From the NCBI GenBank assembly GCA_964494345.1, contig CAZBSI010000012.1:16840-80839 (forward strand): a stretch of DNA of 64,000 nt, given 5' to 3'. Below, in pieces: positions 52,967 through 63,200 of the stretch; the stretch's first letter is position 1; each line of letters begins with the position of its first letter. The notes under the pieces are model-generated. The model did no database searches. It had not been told where the DNA came from and saw only the letters and a program-made list of their open reading frames with translations. The stretch comes from DTKD01 sp964494345. GTDB lineage: Bacteria > Armatimonadota > UBA5829. The position numbers were made by a program, and so were the translations under genes.

Positions 52967-55900
52967 TTAGAATTTAGTGAGCCATTCGACTTCACTCTGA
53001 ACGACTCTTGAGAGTCCGTTGACGGTCAGGATACCTCTGGCGGCAGCGAAGTCCCCGGTGGAGAGCACGCTCTTGTAACCAGGCGCATTGACCGTGATCG
53101 GCGAACCGGATCCGTCGTCAAGAGTGAACTTGTTGTTGTCCACCTCGGCCACTTTGCCCCAGAACTTGAACAGGTAGATCGAGGAAGCGGCATTCATCTC
53201 CACTCCCCAGGCGGCCTTGTTCGAAGCTCCGCGGATCAGAGCGGTCAGGTAGGCGCCGGATGCGTCGGTCGCATTGTTGCCGGAAGCGTCTGATGCAACA
53301 ACGCTGACGTTATGGACTCCAAGACCACCCAGCGCAACCACGTCTCCAGCCCAGATGTTGCCACCAGTATTGGTAAGCGAAACACCATTAGCCTTGACGC
53401 TGGTCACTCCGACGTTGTCCGTGGCATCAACCGTTACATGAACCGCGTCTCCGCCAGCAACCATCGCCGGTGCCACAGAAACGGAGTTGATCTGCGGAGC
53501 GACACTGTCGCTGTTGTAGATGAACGGGCCAAGGTCCAGAGTGCCGTTGGCAACTCCAGCCGAGTTGAAGCCCTTAAGGTGCAGGTACCAGCTACCCGAA
53601 GTGGTAGCAGTCTGAACAGAAGTTCCACTCGACCACGTCGCCTCAGAACCAGTCCACGTATGAGTAGCCTGCTTGTCCCAGGCTATCTGATAATTCGCAA
53701 CCTTGCCTGCGCCGAATCCGCCGACAGCGGTGAATGTGAACTTGTCATCGCCATAAGTGACGTTGACGTTCTTGTCGCAGGTCACAGTGGCAGCGCTGGG
53801 AGGAACAGAAAGCGTGGTGCCGGTGCCGGCTACTCCCGCGCTCTCGAGGATTCCCGCATAGGCCTTGACTGTGCGGTTGTAAGCAGTGTTAGGCGCCAGG
53901 CCGGTCTCGTCGACATAGTTGATGTCAAAGACCTCGCGCTCAGCGACCTTTGTGGCTCCGTTATATACACGGTGCCCGATCTCATTATTTGCCTTGTCGG
54001 TGAAGTTCCATCTGATGGACGTGGTCGACAGGGCAGCGCCAGAGACGTTTGCAGGAGCGGCCGGAGGCACAGACTCAAGCATTATGTCGTCCCAATAAGT
54101 GGGCTGGTTAGACGTATAGTTATAACCCAGATATGTGCGTCTGAGCGTAGTATTTGCGGCAGATGCCGGCTGGTTCGTAGTCAGCTTCAAAACGTCGTCA
54201 ACGTAGAATTTGAGGTCGTTTGAGCCGGTGTACGGCAGCACTTCGATGGACAGTTTATGCCATCCAGCAGTGCGATCGCCAAGGTCATAGTAGGTCCAGC
54301 CGTTGTCGAGTACCGCGGCCATGTATCGAAGCGGTATATTAGGCGGGTTACCGTTGGTAACTCCAATCCAATACATGTTCTTATTGTTTCCAGCGGCATC
54401 ATAAGTATACCATCTGAAAGCCATTCTCATATTGCTGAGAGCGTTGTCGAACATCCAACCGGAGAGAACACCCGATCTATAGCCGCCCGAAGTGAGGTTC
54501 GGGGAGAAGTCGTGGTAGATCCAGTTGACTACGTTGCCAGGGAAGTAGAGCGAATTAGCGCCGGATATTCCGCCGTGGTTCTGCGCAGTAGACAGAGTAG
54601 GCATCACGTTGTTACCGGCAGCCGGGTCCAACACCCATTCGTTGAGGTTGGCAAATCCGTCCTGGAATACTACGGCCACTGTGGTCGCAGAAATCGAGGC
54701 GCTCTTAGGCGAGTAGTTCGGTTTGCCATCGTAAGCATCGACCTGATAGGTGTAGGTGGTATTGTTAGCCAACCCAGTGTCCGTGTAGGTCGTGCCGGTG
54801 GCGGTACCAACCTGAGTGCCATTGCGATACACCCTATACCCTGCGACACCGATGTTGTCTGTAGAAGCATTCCACGCCAGCGAGATGCTGGACGAGGTCA
54901 CTCCAGTGCTGCGCAGGTTGGTCGGAGTGGTCGGCGGTTCGTTGTCGTTGTCAGCAGTGACGGTTACTGTTTTTGTAAGAGTAGGGCCAAACCACTCATA
55001 TCCTTCGCGGAGCATTCGCCACTTGGTGGTATAGGAACCTCCGGCGGCGGGTGCTGTCATAGTGAAGTTAAACGTATAGGTGTTGCCCGGTCTTACCGTG
55101 CCAGAAATTGTTTGGCGGGCAGTTGCGAATGGGTCATTGTCTCCAACCGCGCCGAGTTTGAAGCCGTAGGTGTTCATCCAGCATACACCACGGTTTCGCA
55201 TAGTGATAGAGACATTATAGGAATGTCCGGCTAACATTGTGGTGGGAATCGTATCAGATACGAGTTCGCCGGAATATTTCGCCCATGTCGGCGTGTTGCC
55301 GAAATAGGAGCAAATTCCGCTGTAGATCGCCCACTCGCAAAGAGAGCGGAAAAAGTCGTTGGTAAGATAGACGCCGTCTCTCGAGCAGTTGTCATGGAAG
55401 CCAAGCTCAATCAGAATCGCAGGGCGGTTAGGAATACGGATCTCGCCAAAACCTCCGGCGGAGTTTTTGACACCCCTATTCGCCCAACCTCCCTCACCGG
55501 GGAACGTGTTGCGAATCGTGCTAATGACGCTGTTCTGAACGGCATTGGCAAGGTTGTTGCTGTTGGTCACGTGAGCCGGCTTTTCCATATTAGCGTCATA
55601 GAACGTCTCAGTTCCATTAGCTGTACCGCCGCCGCCTGCGTTGGTGTGGTGGGCGATGTAAATATCTGATCCCACATAGTCTGCGTACAGAGGTCGACAT
55701 CTGATATCGTCGCTATTTCGATTCACAGCAGTATCAGCGCCGCAGTTTCCGCTGTAGCTGGCCCATACAGAGCAAGGCGCGCCTATGTTGTGCAACCAGG
55801 TCTGAGAGCACAGTTTCCACCAGGGCAAGCCTGTGGCTGCGTGTGTGCCACCGTTTTCATCGAGTTGGCGCACGCTGGTGAATGTTGCGCCATCCTGAAC

Positions 55901-56548
55901 CAGGTACTGCTTGAGGAACTGAACCAGCCTGACGCTGTTGGTGTCCTCAAGGACAGCTTCGCCAAATCCGCAGGGGTCTGATCTCTGCCAATACCAGCCA
56001 CTGCCGTTCCAGAATCGGCCGTGTGAGGCGCCGACGCAGATCTTCTTACCGGAAAGACCGACAGCGTTGCCTTTTACAAGCGGCTTTGCAGGCTCGCCAA
56101 CTACCGGCGCATCAGGAAGATACGAAGACAGGGCTTTGCCCTGGCAGGTGAGTTTGATAGTCAGGATAGATGGAAAATCGCCGAGAGTCGAGCGGAATTG
56201 GTCGAAGATTTCGCCCAAACCGACTTCGTCCAATCCGATCAGAACTTCCGTAGAAAGGTCGATGGTTGCAGCGGAACCTGCAATCGACATTTTGACGATC
56301 TTGACCCCTGCGGGAATGCGAGTGGAAACACCCACCGCAACCTCTTCGATGAACGGCCCGGTAACCAATGCTCGAACCGCTGCTTCCGCAGGCGGTACCG
56401 CATCGGGGACCGCACGGTCAACTGCAACCAGTTGGCCCCCGGAAAAGAAGCGCACGGCAACAGTGCCAGCGCAGGCTGATGTGGCTAAAAGCGCCACACA
56501 CAGCAAAATAGCCGGCAAAAACAACCGGCCGGCAAAAGGCTTAATCAT
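52967..56548 (-). CDS. Secreted GerMN / N-acetylmuramoyl-L-alanine amidase with FN3 and lectin-like domains (copy 2)
   Basis: 1193 residues. Signal peptide FLPAILLCVALLATSACAG. GerMN domain about 29-145 (VPDAVPPAEAAVRALVTGPF), Amidase_3 about 168-395 with ligands in GASHGRFWNGSGWYWQR, CGFGEAVLEDTN and YIAHHTNAGGGG and catalytic Glu in AILIELGFHDNC. A beta-sandwich (LAGHSYNVSITMRNRGV) follows, then a fibronectin type III repeat (WNASTDNIGVAGYRVYRN), a concanavalin-like region (about 640-830; NDLKFYVDDVLKL), more Ig-like modules and the C-terminal OB-like FWGKVAEVDNNKFTLDDGSG. It is about as similar to copy 1 over the first 600 residues as paralogues usually are, but the accessory domains differ. 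Has its own promoter. Confidence 0.88.
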   Translation of the reverse strand: MIKPFAGRLFLPAILLCVALLATSACAGTVAVRFFSGGQLVAVDRAVPDAVPPAEAAVRALVTGPFIEEVAVGVSTRIPAGVKIVKMSIAGSAATIDLSTEVLIGLDEVGLGEIFDQFRSTLGDFPSILTIKLTCQGKALSSYLPDAPVVGEPAKPLVKGNAVGLSGKKICVGASHGRFWNGSGWYWQRSDPCGFGEAVLEDTNSVRLVQFLKQYLVQDGATFTSVRQLDENGGTHAATGLPWWKLCSQTWLHNIGAPCSVWASYSGNCGADTAVNRNSDDIRCRPLYADYVGSDIYIAHHTNAGGGGTANGTETFYDANMEKPAHVTNSNNLANAVQNSVISTIRNTFPGEGGWANRGVKNSAGGFGEIRIPNRPAILIELGFHDNCSRDGVYLTNDFFRSLCEWAIYSGICSYFGNTPTWAKYSGELVSDTIPTTMLAGHSYNVSITMRNRGVCWMNTYGFKLGAVGDNDPFATARQTISGTVRPGNTYTFNFTMTAPAAGGSYTTKWRMLREGYEWFGPTLTKTVTVTADNDNEPPTTPTNLRSTGVTSSSISLAWNASTDNIGVAGYRVYRNGTQVGTATGTTYTDTGLANNTTYTYQVDAYDGKPNYSPKSASISATTVAVVFQDGFANLNEWVLDPAAGNNVMPTLSTAQNHGGISGANSLYFPGNVVNWIYHDFSPNLTSGGYRSGVLSGWMFDNALSNMRMAFRWYTYDAAGNNKNMYWIGVTNGNPPNIPLRYMAAVLDNGWTYYDLGDRTAGWHKLSIEVLPYTGSNDLKFYVDDVLKLTTNQPASAANTTLRRTYLGYNYTSNQPTYWDDIMLESVPPAAPANVSGAALSTTSIRWNFTDKANNEIGHRVYNGATKVAEREVFDINYVDETGLAPNTAYNRTVKAYAGILESAGVAGTGTTLSVPPSAATVTCDKNVNVTYGDDKFTFTAVGGFGAGKVANYQIAWDKQATHTWTGSEATWSSGTSVQTATTSGSWYLHLKGFNSAGVANGTLDLGPFIYNSDSVAPQINSVSVAPAMVAGGDAVHVTVDATDNVGVTSVKANGVSLTNTGGNIWAGDVVALGGLGVHNVSVVASDASGNNATDASGAYLTALIRGASNKAAWGVEMNAASSIYLFKFWGKVAEVDNNKFTLDDGSGSPITVNAPGYKSVLSTGDFAAARGILTVNGLSRVVQSEVEWLTKF

Positions 56549-56586
56549 AACTGCACTACCCCCAAACTAGAGCTATTCCTGTTTGG

Positions 56587-56615
56587 AATATACCACAGTG
56601 CCTGGGGAGCGTCAA
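56587..56615 (-). promoter_or_regulatory. Sigma-70-type promoter for amidase copy 2
   Basis: Minus strand: TTGACG (56615-56610), 17 bases, TATATT (56592-56587). About 35 bases lie between the predicted start and the ATG at 56548. Confidence 0.7.
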
Positions 56616-56645
56616 CCTGGTACAATTACCTGACTGGCGCAAATT

Positions 56646-56903
56646 CTAGCTCTCAAAGACCATCTTTTGGACATCAACACCATCAATCGCTGCCAATGCG
56701 GCGGCCAGCTTCTCGATGTCCTGTTCCTCTCCGTAAGTATCGAGAATCAACAAGCCGCCTGGCGCACAACTACCATCTGCCACCTCGTGCAGACCGAGCC
56801 TGGTGCGAATGCTGCAGCCGTATTCCGTAAGCACCGATTGCACGCTCGGCACGGCCTGTGTCCTGGCGTTTATGTTTACTCCAAGTATCGTGCGCTTGCT
56901 CAT
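56646..56903 (-). CDS. Small ACT-like protein of the TM1266 (iron-only hydrogenase regulator) type
   Basis: 85 residues: a ferredoxin-like beta-alpha-beta pattern with VNINARTQAVPSVQSVLTEY, CSIRTRLGLHEVADGSC, GLLILDTYGEEQDIEKLAAA and LAAIDGVDVQKMVFES. Order and spacing match the TM1266 family, putative ligand-sensing regulators often beside [FeFe]-hydrogenase maturation genes. No such genes are in this window. Two cysteines (in YGCSIRT and GSCAPGG) are present. Cytoplasmic; function here unknown. Confidence 0.65.
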   Translation of the reverse strand: MSKRTILGVNINARTQAVPSVQSVLTEYGCSIRTRLGLHEVADGSCAPGGLLILDTYGEEQDIEKLAAALAAIDGVDVQKMVFES

Positions 56904-57011
56904 AGTGTCTCCTTTACGTTTCGTATTGTTTATGCTGAGATCATCTTACCCAACAATCATTAATTCAATTTCAGCAATCAAAATCCTACGTGATAATTGC
57001 CACTTACAAGA

Positions 57012-57042
57012 ACAAACCGGCAGATCATCTCCGCCGGTTTGT
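57012..57042 (-). terminator. Hairpin terminator of the PEP-CTERM gene
   Basis: ACAAACCGGC (57012-57021) and GCCGGTTTGT (57033-57042) form a perfect ten-pair stem just after the stop; on the minus strand it is followed by TCTTG. Confidence 0.75.
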
Positions 57043-57067
57043 AGTCAATCACTGTATTTTATGTTTG

Positions 57068-57775
57068 CTACGGCCTGCGTCGCCGAATAAGGCCAAGCAT
57101 GCCTATCCCGCCAAACAGCGCCATAATCGAACTCGGTTCTGGAACACAAGTGTAGTCGTATGTTACCATCACAGAGCCGTTGGCTGAAACAGGAGTAATC
57201 GCTGTCTCAAGTCCACTAGACCCGGAGAATGTCGCCCACTGGGTAGCAAGAACATCGATATTGAAAGTACCAACGCCTAAGTATTGACTAAAGAACATCG
57301 GATTGATATATCCGGACTTCGAGTCAGTCTCAGTGCCACCAATATAAACCATTCCATCCGGAGGGTTCGGGCTATAGTCGCCAGGACCGTCGGCAAAGTT
57401 GGCATCCAGATTGAAAGTGTCCGTATGCCCGGCTGCCGCAGTTCCGACTACAGGGTTGAATACAACGTCAAGCAAAGTAACGTCAGTGCTCGAGATGGTA
57501 GCCTTACCACCGAAACTGAAATTACCCGATGCAGGCGAATCAGCATCGTTATCGATAACATACTGACCACCGGTGACATTCAGGATCAAGTCGATTTTGA
57601 CCCAGTTCATAACACAATCCGGGCAAGTGAAGTTCATTTTGGCAAACGTAAGTGACTTGCCAAAGTCCGGAATGCCGCTGAAGTACTTGATCTGGGTCTG
57701 CTGAACCGCGCCAGCCATAGTGATGGTGAGCGCCAACACTACGAGGACAGCGCAAGATCTAAAAAACAATTTCAC
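57068..57775 (-). CDS. PEP-CTERM sorting-signal exported protein
   Basis: 235 residues from GTG 57775 behind GAGGAGGTG. Signal peptide FRSCAVLVVLALTITMAGAV. The C-terminus is a textbook PEP-CTERM signal: VPEPSSIMALFGGIGMLGLI followed by RRRRP. Such proteins are cut by an exosortase (EpsH) and usually linked to extracellular polysaccharide. The body is beta-rich (KINFTCPDCVMNW-like pair of Cys near 34-40; ISSTDVTLLDVVFNPVVGTA). No exosortase gene is in the window. Monocistronic, with a terminator; the long upstream gap may hold its promoter (TTGACA at 57970-57965 on the minus strand with a poor -10). Confidence 0.88.
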   Translation of the reverse strand: MKLFFRSCAVLVVLALTITMAGAVQQTQIKYFSGIPDFGKSLTFAKMNFTCPDCVMNWVKIDLILNVTGGQYVIDNDADSPASGNFSFGGKATISSTDVTLLDVVFNPVVGTAAAGHTDTFNLDANFADGPGDYSPNPPDGMVYIGGTETDSKSGYINPMFFSQYLGVGTFNIDVLATQWATFSGSSGLETAITPVSANGSVMVTYDYTCVPEPSSIMALFGGIGMLGLIRRRRP

Positions 57776-58070
57776 GTTCTTTCACCTCCTCAGCAAATCT
57801 ACCCCAGCAGGAACGTTTCTAAACTCAACATTCCTTTTCGAACCGAAATGATTCTTATCAGTATTTCACCCGCTTCGAGCGCCAGGGCGGCAGACGATAA
57901 ATTTCTGCCCGGTACATTGTCGAGAAAACGTTCTATTCCACAGTGTGCCATGCATAAGGGTGCTTGTCAAGACTCATTTGTTGATTTAGTACCCATAGAT
58001 TTTACAGTTTTTATATATAGTCAGGTGAAGGTATTCCAAATCTTAAGGCTAAGAGGCCTCAACAGGTAAT

Positions 58071-58099
58071 TTGACCGGCGCGGTTTGGCTATGTATACT
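58071..58099 (+). promoter_or_regulatory. Sigma-70-type promoter for transketolase
   Basis: TTGACC (58071-58076), 17 bases, TATACT (58094-58099). The remainder of the 360-base divergent gap (57776-58070) shows no gene or clear structure. Confidence 0.75.
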
Positions 58100-58135
58100 T
58101 ACCGATGAGATACTAAAATTTGGAGGGAACCCACA

Positions 58136-60139
58136 TTGACCCCTGTCGAAAGCTCAAACAAACCATCAATCGCTGATCTGCAAGCGGCAGCAAGGGATAT
58201 GCGTGCCTATTCTCTGGTGGCTATCCACGCAGCAGGAACAGGGCATCCCGGAGGAAGCCTGTCGGTTATGGACTTTACCGCCGCCCTCTTTCTCCACGAG
58301 ATGAACCTGCAGGCAGAAGATCCTAAATGGTGCAGCCGTGATAGAGTTATTTATTCTGGGGGTCATAAAGCTCCTGCCTTATATGTAGGGATGGCAGCAG
58401 CCGGCTACTACGATATGGACAGCGTCGTCACGTTGCGTAAATGTGGCAGCCCGTTCCAGGGACATCCGCACTGCCTGAAGCTCTCCGGCGTCGAGGTTAG
58501 TACCGGCTCACTCGGCCAGGGGCTTGGAGTTGGAGTCGGACAGGCTCTGTCTCTAAGATTGGACGGATGCAGCGCCCGCGTTTATGTGGTTATGGGGGAC
58601 GGAGAACAGCAGGAAGGCAGTGTTTGGGAAGCTGCTATGTCCGCTGGGCATTATAAACTCGACAATCTTTGTGCGTTTATCGATAAAAACCGGCTGCAGA
58701 TCGACGGTCTCGTCGAGGACGTAATGGATATCGAACCCATAGTAGAGAAATATCGTTCGTTCGGCTGGCACACCATCGAAATCGACGGCCACGATATGGG
58801 GCAAATTCTCGATGCTTTTGCCGAAGCCAGAGCTACCAAAGACAAACCTACGGCTATTATCGGCAATACGTCCAAGGGCAAAGGGGTTTCCTTTATGGAA
58901 GATGTCGCTGGCTGGCACGGCATGGCAACGAAAGATCGCGAACAACTCGATGCCGCTCTTGCCGAAATCGCCTCCCCTGTCGTAACCAAAGAGAAAGTGG
59001 ACGAACTGTTGGCGGTTGCAGATAACTGGATGCAGAAAGTGGAGACTGAGATCGACTCCACTCACGCCAAAGTCTTCGCCGCAAAGAAGTCTTATTGGTG
59101 GAACGCCGACGATAATATGCAGGTCAAGATGGACCCGACTCGAATGGGGTTTGGACGCGCACTGAAGCGCATCGGAGATGATGAGCGCATCTGTACCCTG
59201 CACGCAGACATCTCCAAGTCGATCTGCATCACAGATTTTGAGGCGGATAACCCAGAGCGGCTGAACAGGGTATTCAGCGTCGGTATCGCAGAGCAGAATA
59301 TGATGCAGGTGGCTGCTGGACTGGCTTTGGACGGCAAGATTCCGATCACTGGGACCTATGGCGTTTTCGCATCGGGTAGGGCCTGGGATCAGATAAGAAC
59401 TACGATTTGCTACGGTAATCTCAATGTGAAGATAGCCGGCGCTCACGGTGGAATCTCGGTTGGCCAGGACGGCGCCACGCACCAGGCGCTGGAAGAGATC
59501 AGCCTGATGTATGTGCTCCCCAATATGCACCTGGAAGTCCCGTGCGACAGCCTGGAGACGGATCGCGGAACCGAGGCTATGGTGCTGGGAGTGAACGGGC
59601 CAGGTTATATTCGATACGCCCGCGAAGCCACCCCTGTCGTGACGAATGCCTCTACTCCGTATAAGTTCGGAGTCGCCAATATCATCCGATTCCGCTCTGA
59701 GAAGCCAGAGTTCATTGATGCGTTTGAGCATACATTAGCAAGCGACTATAAAGACGAAGGCGAATCTGTGGCTATTATCGCCTGCGGCCCGATGGTACCG
59801 GAAGCCATGCGCGCTGCCTGGATGCTCAAAGCTGAAAAGGGAATTGAGGCGCGGGTTGTGAACGTACACACGGTTAAACCGATTGACAAAGCGGCTATTA
59901 TCGCGGCTGCGGAGGAGATCGGCACAATCGTTACTGCAGAAGAACATCAAGTCGGCGGATTCGGAAACATCGTGGCGGGAATTGCAGCCACTCGAACCAA
60001 ATTCGATAAGCCGCTGCGAATCGGGCAGATCGGTGTGGCTGATACTTTCGGAGAATCCGGCCAGCCGTGGGAGTTGATGAAGATGTTCAAGTTGACAGCC
60101 GAAGACATCGCGGCGGCGGCCATGCGGCTGCTTGGGTGA
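58136..60139 (+). CDS. tkt: Transketolase
   Basis: 667 residues from TTG 58136 behind GGAGGG. Transketolase moves two-carbon ketol units between sugar phosphates using thiamine diphosphate. N-half: SGGHKAPALYVGMAAAGYYD, GSLGQGLGVGVGQALSLRL and the cofactor motif MGDGEQQEGSVWEAAMSAGH running to N in IDKNRLQIDG. C-half: FSVGIAEQNMMQVAAGLALD (catalytic Glu), TYGVFASGRAWDQIRTTICY and VKIAGAHGGISVGQDGATHQ. Motif spacing resembles the split two-subunit transketolases of archaea and some bacteria, here joined by a linker of about 50 residues. A strong terminator follows. Confidence 0.94.
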   Translation: MTPVESSNKPSIADLQAAARDMRAYSLVAIHAAGTGHPGGSLSVMDFTAALFLHEMNLQAEDPKWCSRDRVIYSGGHKAPALYVGMAAAGYYDMDSVVTLRKCGSPFQGHPHCLKLSGVEVSTGSLGQGLGVGVGQALSLRLDGCSARVYVVMGDGEQQEGSVWEAAMSAGHYKLDNLCAFIDKNRLQIDGLVEDVMDIEPIVEKYRSFGWHTIEIDGHDMGQILDAFAEARATKDKPTAIIGNTSKGKGVSFMEDVAGWHGMATKDREQLDAALAEIASPVVTKEKVDELLAVADNWMQKVETEIDSTHAKVFAAKKSYWWNADDNMQVKMDPTRMGFGRALKRIGDDERICTLHADISKSICITDFEADNPERLNRVFSVGIAEQNMMQVAAGLALDGKIPITGTYGVFASGRAWDQIRTTICYGNLNVKIAGAHGGISVGQDGATHQALEEISLMYVLPNMHLEVPCDSLETDRGTEAMVLGVNGPGYIRYAREATPVVTNASTPYKFGVANIIRFRSEKPEFIDAFEHTLASDYKDEGESVAIIACGPMVPEAMRAAWMLKAEKGIEARVVNVHTVKPIDKAAIIAAAEEIGTIVTAEEHQVGGFGNIVAGIAATRTKFDKPLRIGQIGVADTFGESGQPWELMKMFKLTAEDIAAAAMRLLG

Positions 60140-60174
60140 TTCTAATTTATCACGAATAAGGCAGAATGAACCAA

Positions 60175-60210
60175 CGGGCGCATCGTGAATATCAGATGCG
60201 CCCGTTTTTT
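60175..60210. terminator. Rho-independent terminator of tkt
   Basis: CGGGCGCATC and GATGCGCCCG form a perfect ten-pair stem followed by six T. It lies between convergent tkt and carB-like genes and ends both. Confidence 0.9.
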
Positions 60211-60213
60211 GCT

Positions 60214-63200
60214 TTAGACTTGATAGTCCTGAATGCTATTGACAGCGGTAGGGCTGTGGTCTTTTGCGACTTTAAGGCCGTTTACCGTAGCCCGTGCGCC
60301 GGAGAGAGTGGTGATAATCGGTATCCCCTCCGCCACTACAGCGCTGCGAATGGTGACTTCGTGCTTGCGAGGCCGCTTGCCGCTGGGGGTGTTGATGATT
60401 AAGGCTACCTCGTTGTTTTTGACTAAATCAATCGCGTCCGGCCTGCCCTCCCCTATTTTCGAGATTATCTGCGCAGTGACGCCTGCTTTCTTGATTGCCG
60501 CCGCTGTCCCGCGGGTGGCGGCGATGTTAAATCCCAACTCACTTAAACTTGCAGCCACTTCGCCTATGTCGGATTTGTCCGGGCCAGCAACGCTGATAAA
60601 GACAGTGCCAGTCAACGGCAAGTTCTGTCCTGCAGCCAGTTCGGCTTTGAGATACGCGTCGCCAAAATCCGCGTCTATTCCCATCACTGCGCCGGTGGAT
60701 TTCATCTCCGGGCCAAGCACAACATCGACTCCGGCAAATCGAGCAAATGGAAGCACCGCCTCTTTGACTGAGACGTGCTTTGGCTCGCGTTCGACTACAG
60801 CCTGCTGATCAAGAGTCTTCCCCATTAGTACATTTGCCGCAACCTCAGCCCATTTTACGCCTGTGGCTTTGCTTACAAACGGAATCGTCAGGGAGGCCGC
60901 CGGAATGAACTCTAACACGTAGGCTTGTTCGTCTTTGACAGCAAAGTGTACGTTAGACAAGCCCCGAATGCCAAGCGCGAGAGCTAAAGCCTTTGATTGA
61001 GATCGAATCTCGGCGATCACATTATCCGGAAGGCTGAACGGCGGAAGGGAGGCCGCGCTGTCGCCTGAGTGCACGCCCGCCTGTTCGATTCGTTCCATAA
61101 CGCCGCAGATCACCGCTGTTTTGCCGTCACAGACAATGTCCACGTCCACCCCGACTGCATCTTCCAGGAACTTTTCTATCACATACGGACATTCTGGGGA
61201 TATTTGTCTGCAGCAATCGTTTAGGTCACCGGCATCGTAGACGATCTCCGGAGGCTTAATACTATAAGGTACAGCAGAACGCACCATGACGGGATAGCCG
61301 ATGGCCGAAGCGGACTGTAAAGCCTTCTCGATATCTGTCACAATATAGTGATCTGTCTGATTCAAGCCAAGCTCTTTGAGGAGGTCGCGAAGAAGCGCGG
61401 GGCTATGAGCACGGGTCAAATTCTGCGATGATGTACCGAGTATTCTAACCTCGGCGGCAACAAGGGCGTCGGCCAAACGAAGGGCAGCCGCGCCGCCCAT
61501 TTGAACTATCACGCCCGTCGGCTGCGCTCGATCAATAACCTCCAGCACGTCCTCGATATTCAACGGTTGCAAGTAAACCGCGCTGCTGATATTGGATTCA
61601 GTAGATATGGACTGCGGGTTGCAGTTAATGACGATGCTGTCCCAACCAGCGCATGTGAATGCAGCGGCTGCCTGAGCGCAGCTATGATCATAAGACAAGC
61701 CCTGGCCTACTCTGTTCGGCCCGCCGGCTATTATGATAACTTTTTCACTATCACTTGCAGCGCAGTTCGAGTTCTCACGTGAGTATGTCGAGTAAAAGGA
61801 CTGACTCGCGCCTGCAGCACAGTAGCCCGGCCTTATGCCTAGCACATTTCGTCTCTGCCTGACCTGGTCTTCAGTGGTTTCCAGCAAATACGCCAACTGT
61901 GCGTCGGAATAGCCCAGGCGCTTGGCTTCCTGCAGGGTGGCCGAAGCCACACTCACAAGGGATTGATCTGCCAGTTTAGACTCAAATTGAATTAACTCCC
62001 GAATCTTCTCGATGACCCAGTTATCGATTCCGCTGCGATCCCGTATCTCCGACTTAGACATTCCCTTTTGCAGGGCAAGGCGAATATAGAACAGTCGATC
62101 AGGGTTCGGCTGGGCAAGGCGCGGACGAATAGAGGCCAAATCTAGCTGATCCATTTCGGAATCCAGGCCGTCGGAACCCAATCCTGAACGGTCGATCTCC
62201 AACGAGCGAATACCCTTTTGCAGTGCTTCAGAGAAATTGCCGCCGAACGAGATTGCCTCACCAACCGATTTCATAGATGTGCCAAGAGTGTCGTCAGCGC
62301 CTGCGAACTTGTCAAAGTCGAATCGCGGCAGCCTCAGCACAGGATGATCTTTGTTCCATTCAATGCTTTTCGCGCCTGCAATCTCGGCTAAAGTTAGACC
62401 AACAGCGAGAGCAGGAGCGATTCCGCTAATGGGATAACCGGTCGCTTTCTCGACAAAGCCGGAAATCGGCGAGGTTCCGGGAGTCGCGCCGAGTACGACA
62501 GCTTCATTGGTGTTAGAATCCAGCGCGAACCGAATGCTCAATTCACCCAAGACTCCGATTGCCTGCGCCACTTTTTCGGACAAAGCGCTGAGTTCGGTGA
62601 TTTGCGCTTCTGAGAGACTTTGGGGAGGAATTACGGCTATGGAATCCGCTCCGTTGACTTCAACCGGATCGATATGCTCCATAATAGCGACAATAGCGAC
62701 CTCGCCGGAGCAATCTCTCATCACCTCGACTTCAATTCCCTTATAACCGAGAACGGCCCGCTCTACAAGAACCTGTTGAGTAGGGCTGGCCTCCAGCGCG
62801 CAGGACAACATGCGCATATACTCTTCCCGGTTGTATGCGATCGCACTCCCCGTGCCCGCCGAAGTATATGAGGGCCGGACTGCTACTGGAAATTTGAGAT
62901 CGTTGATGATCTGCAGGCCCTCATCGATGGATTTGGCGATTTGGCTGTCTGGAACGCAAATAGCAGCTCGCTCCATCGTTTCCTTGAATAGCTTTCTATC
63001 CTCGCATCTTGCTATCGCTCGCTCGTCTGAGCCAATCAACTCGACTCCATATCGCGCCAGAACCCCTTCCTTATTAAGAAACATGCTCAGGTTCAGGGCA
63101 CCCTGCCCGCCAACTGCAGAAAACAGCGCGTCAGGGTTTTCCTTCTCTATGACACGGCCAACCCATCGGCCAGTCAGCGGTTCGATATAGGAGCGATCGG

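Noticed and set aside
57940..57955. Sigma-54-like TGGCAC half-site upstream of the PEP-CTERM gene (minus strand)
   Set aside because: The partner TTGC element is missing at the required distance.
58553..59731. 392-codon open frame antisense to transketolase
   Set aside because: It is a shadow of the transketolase codon pattern, without recognisable domains or a ribosome site.
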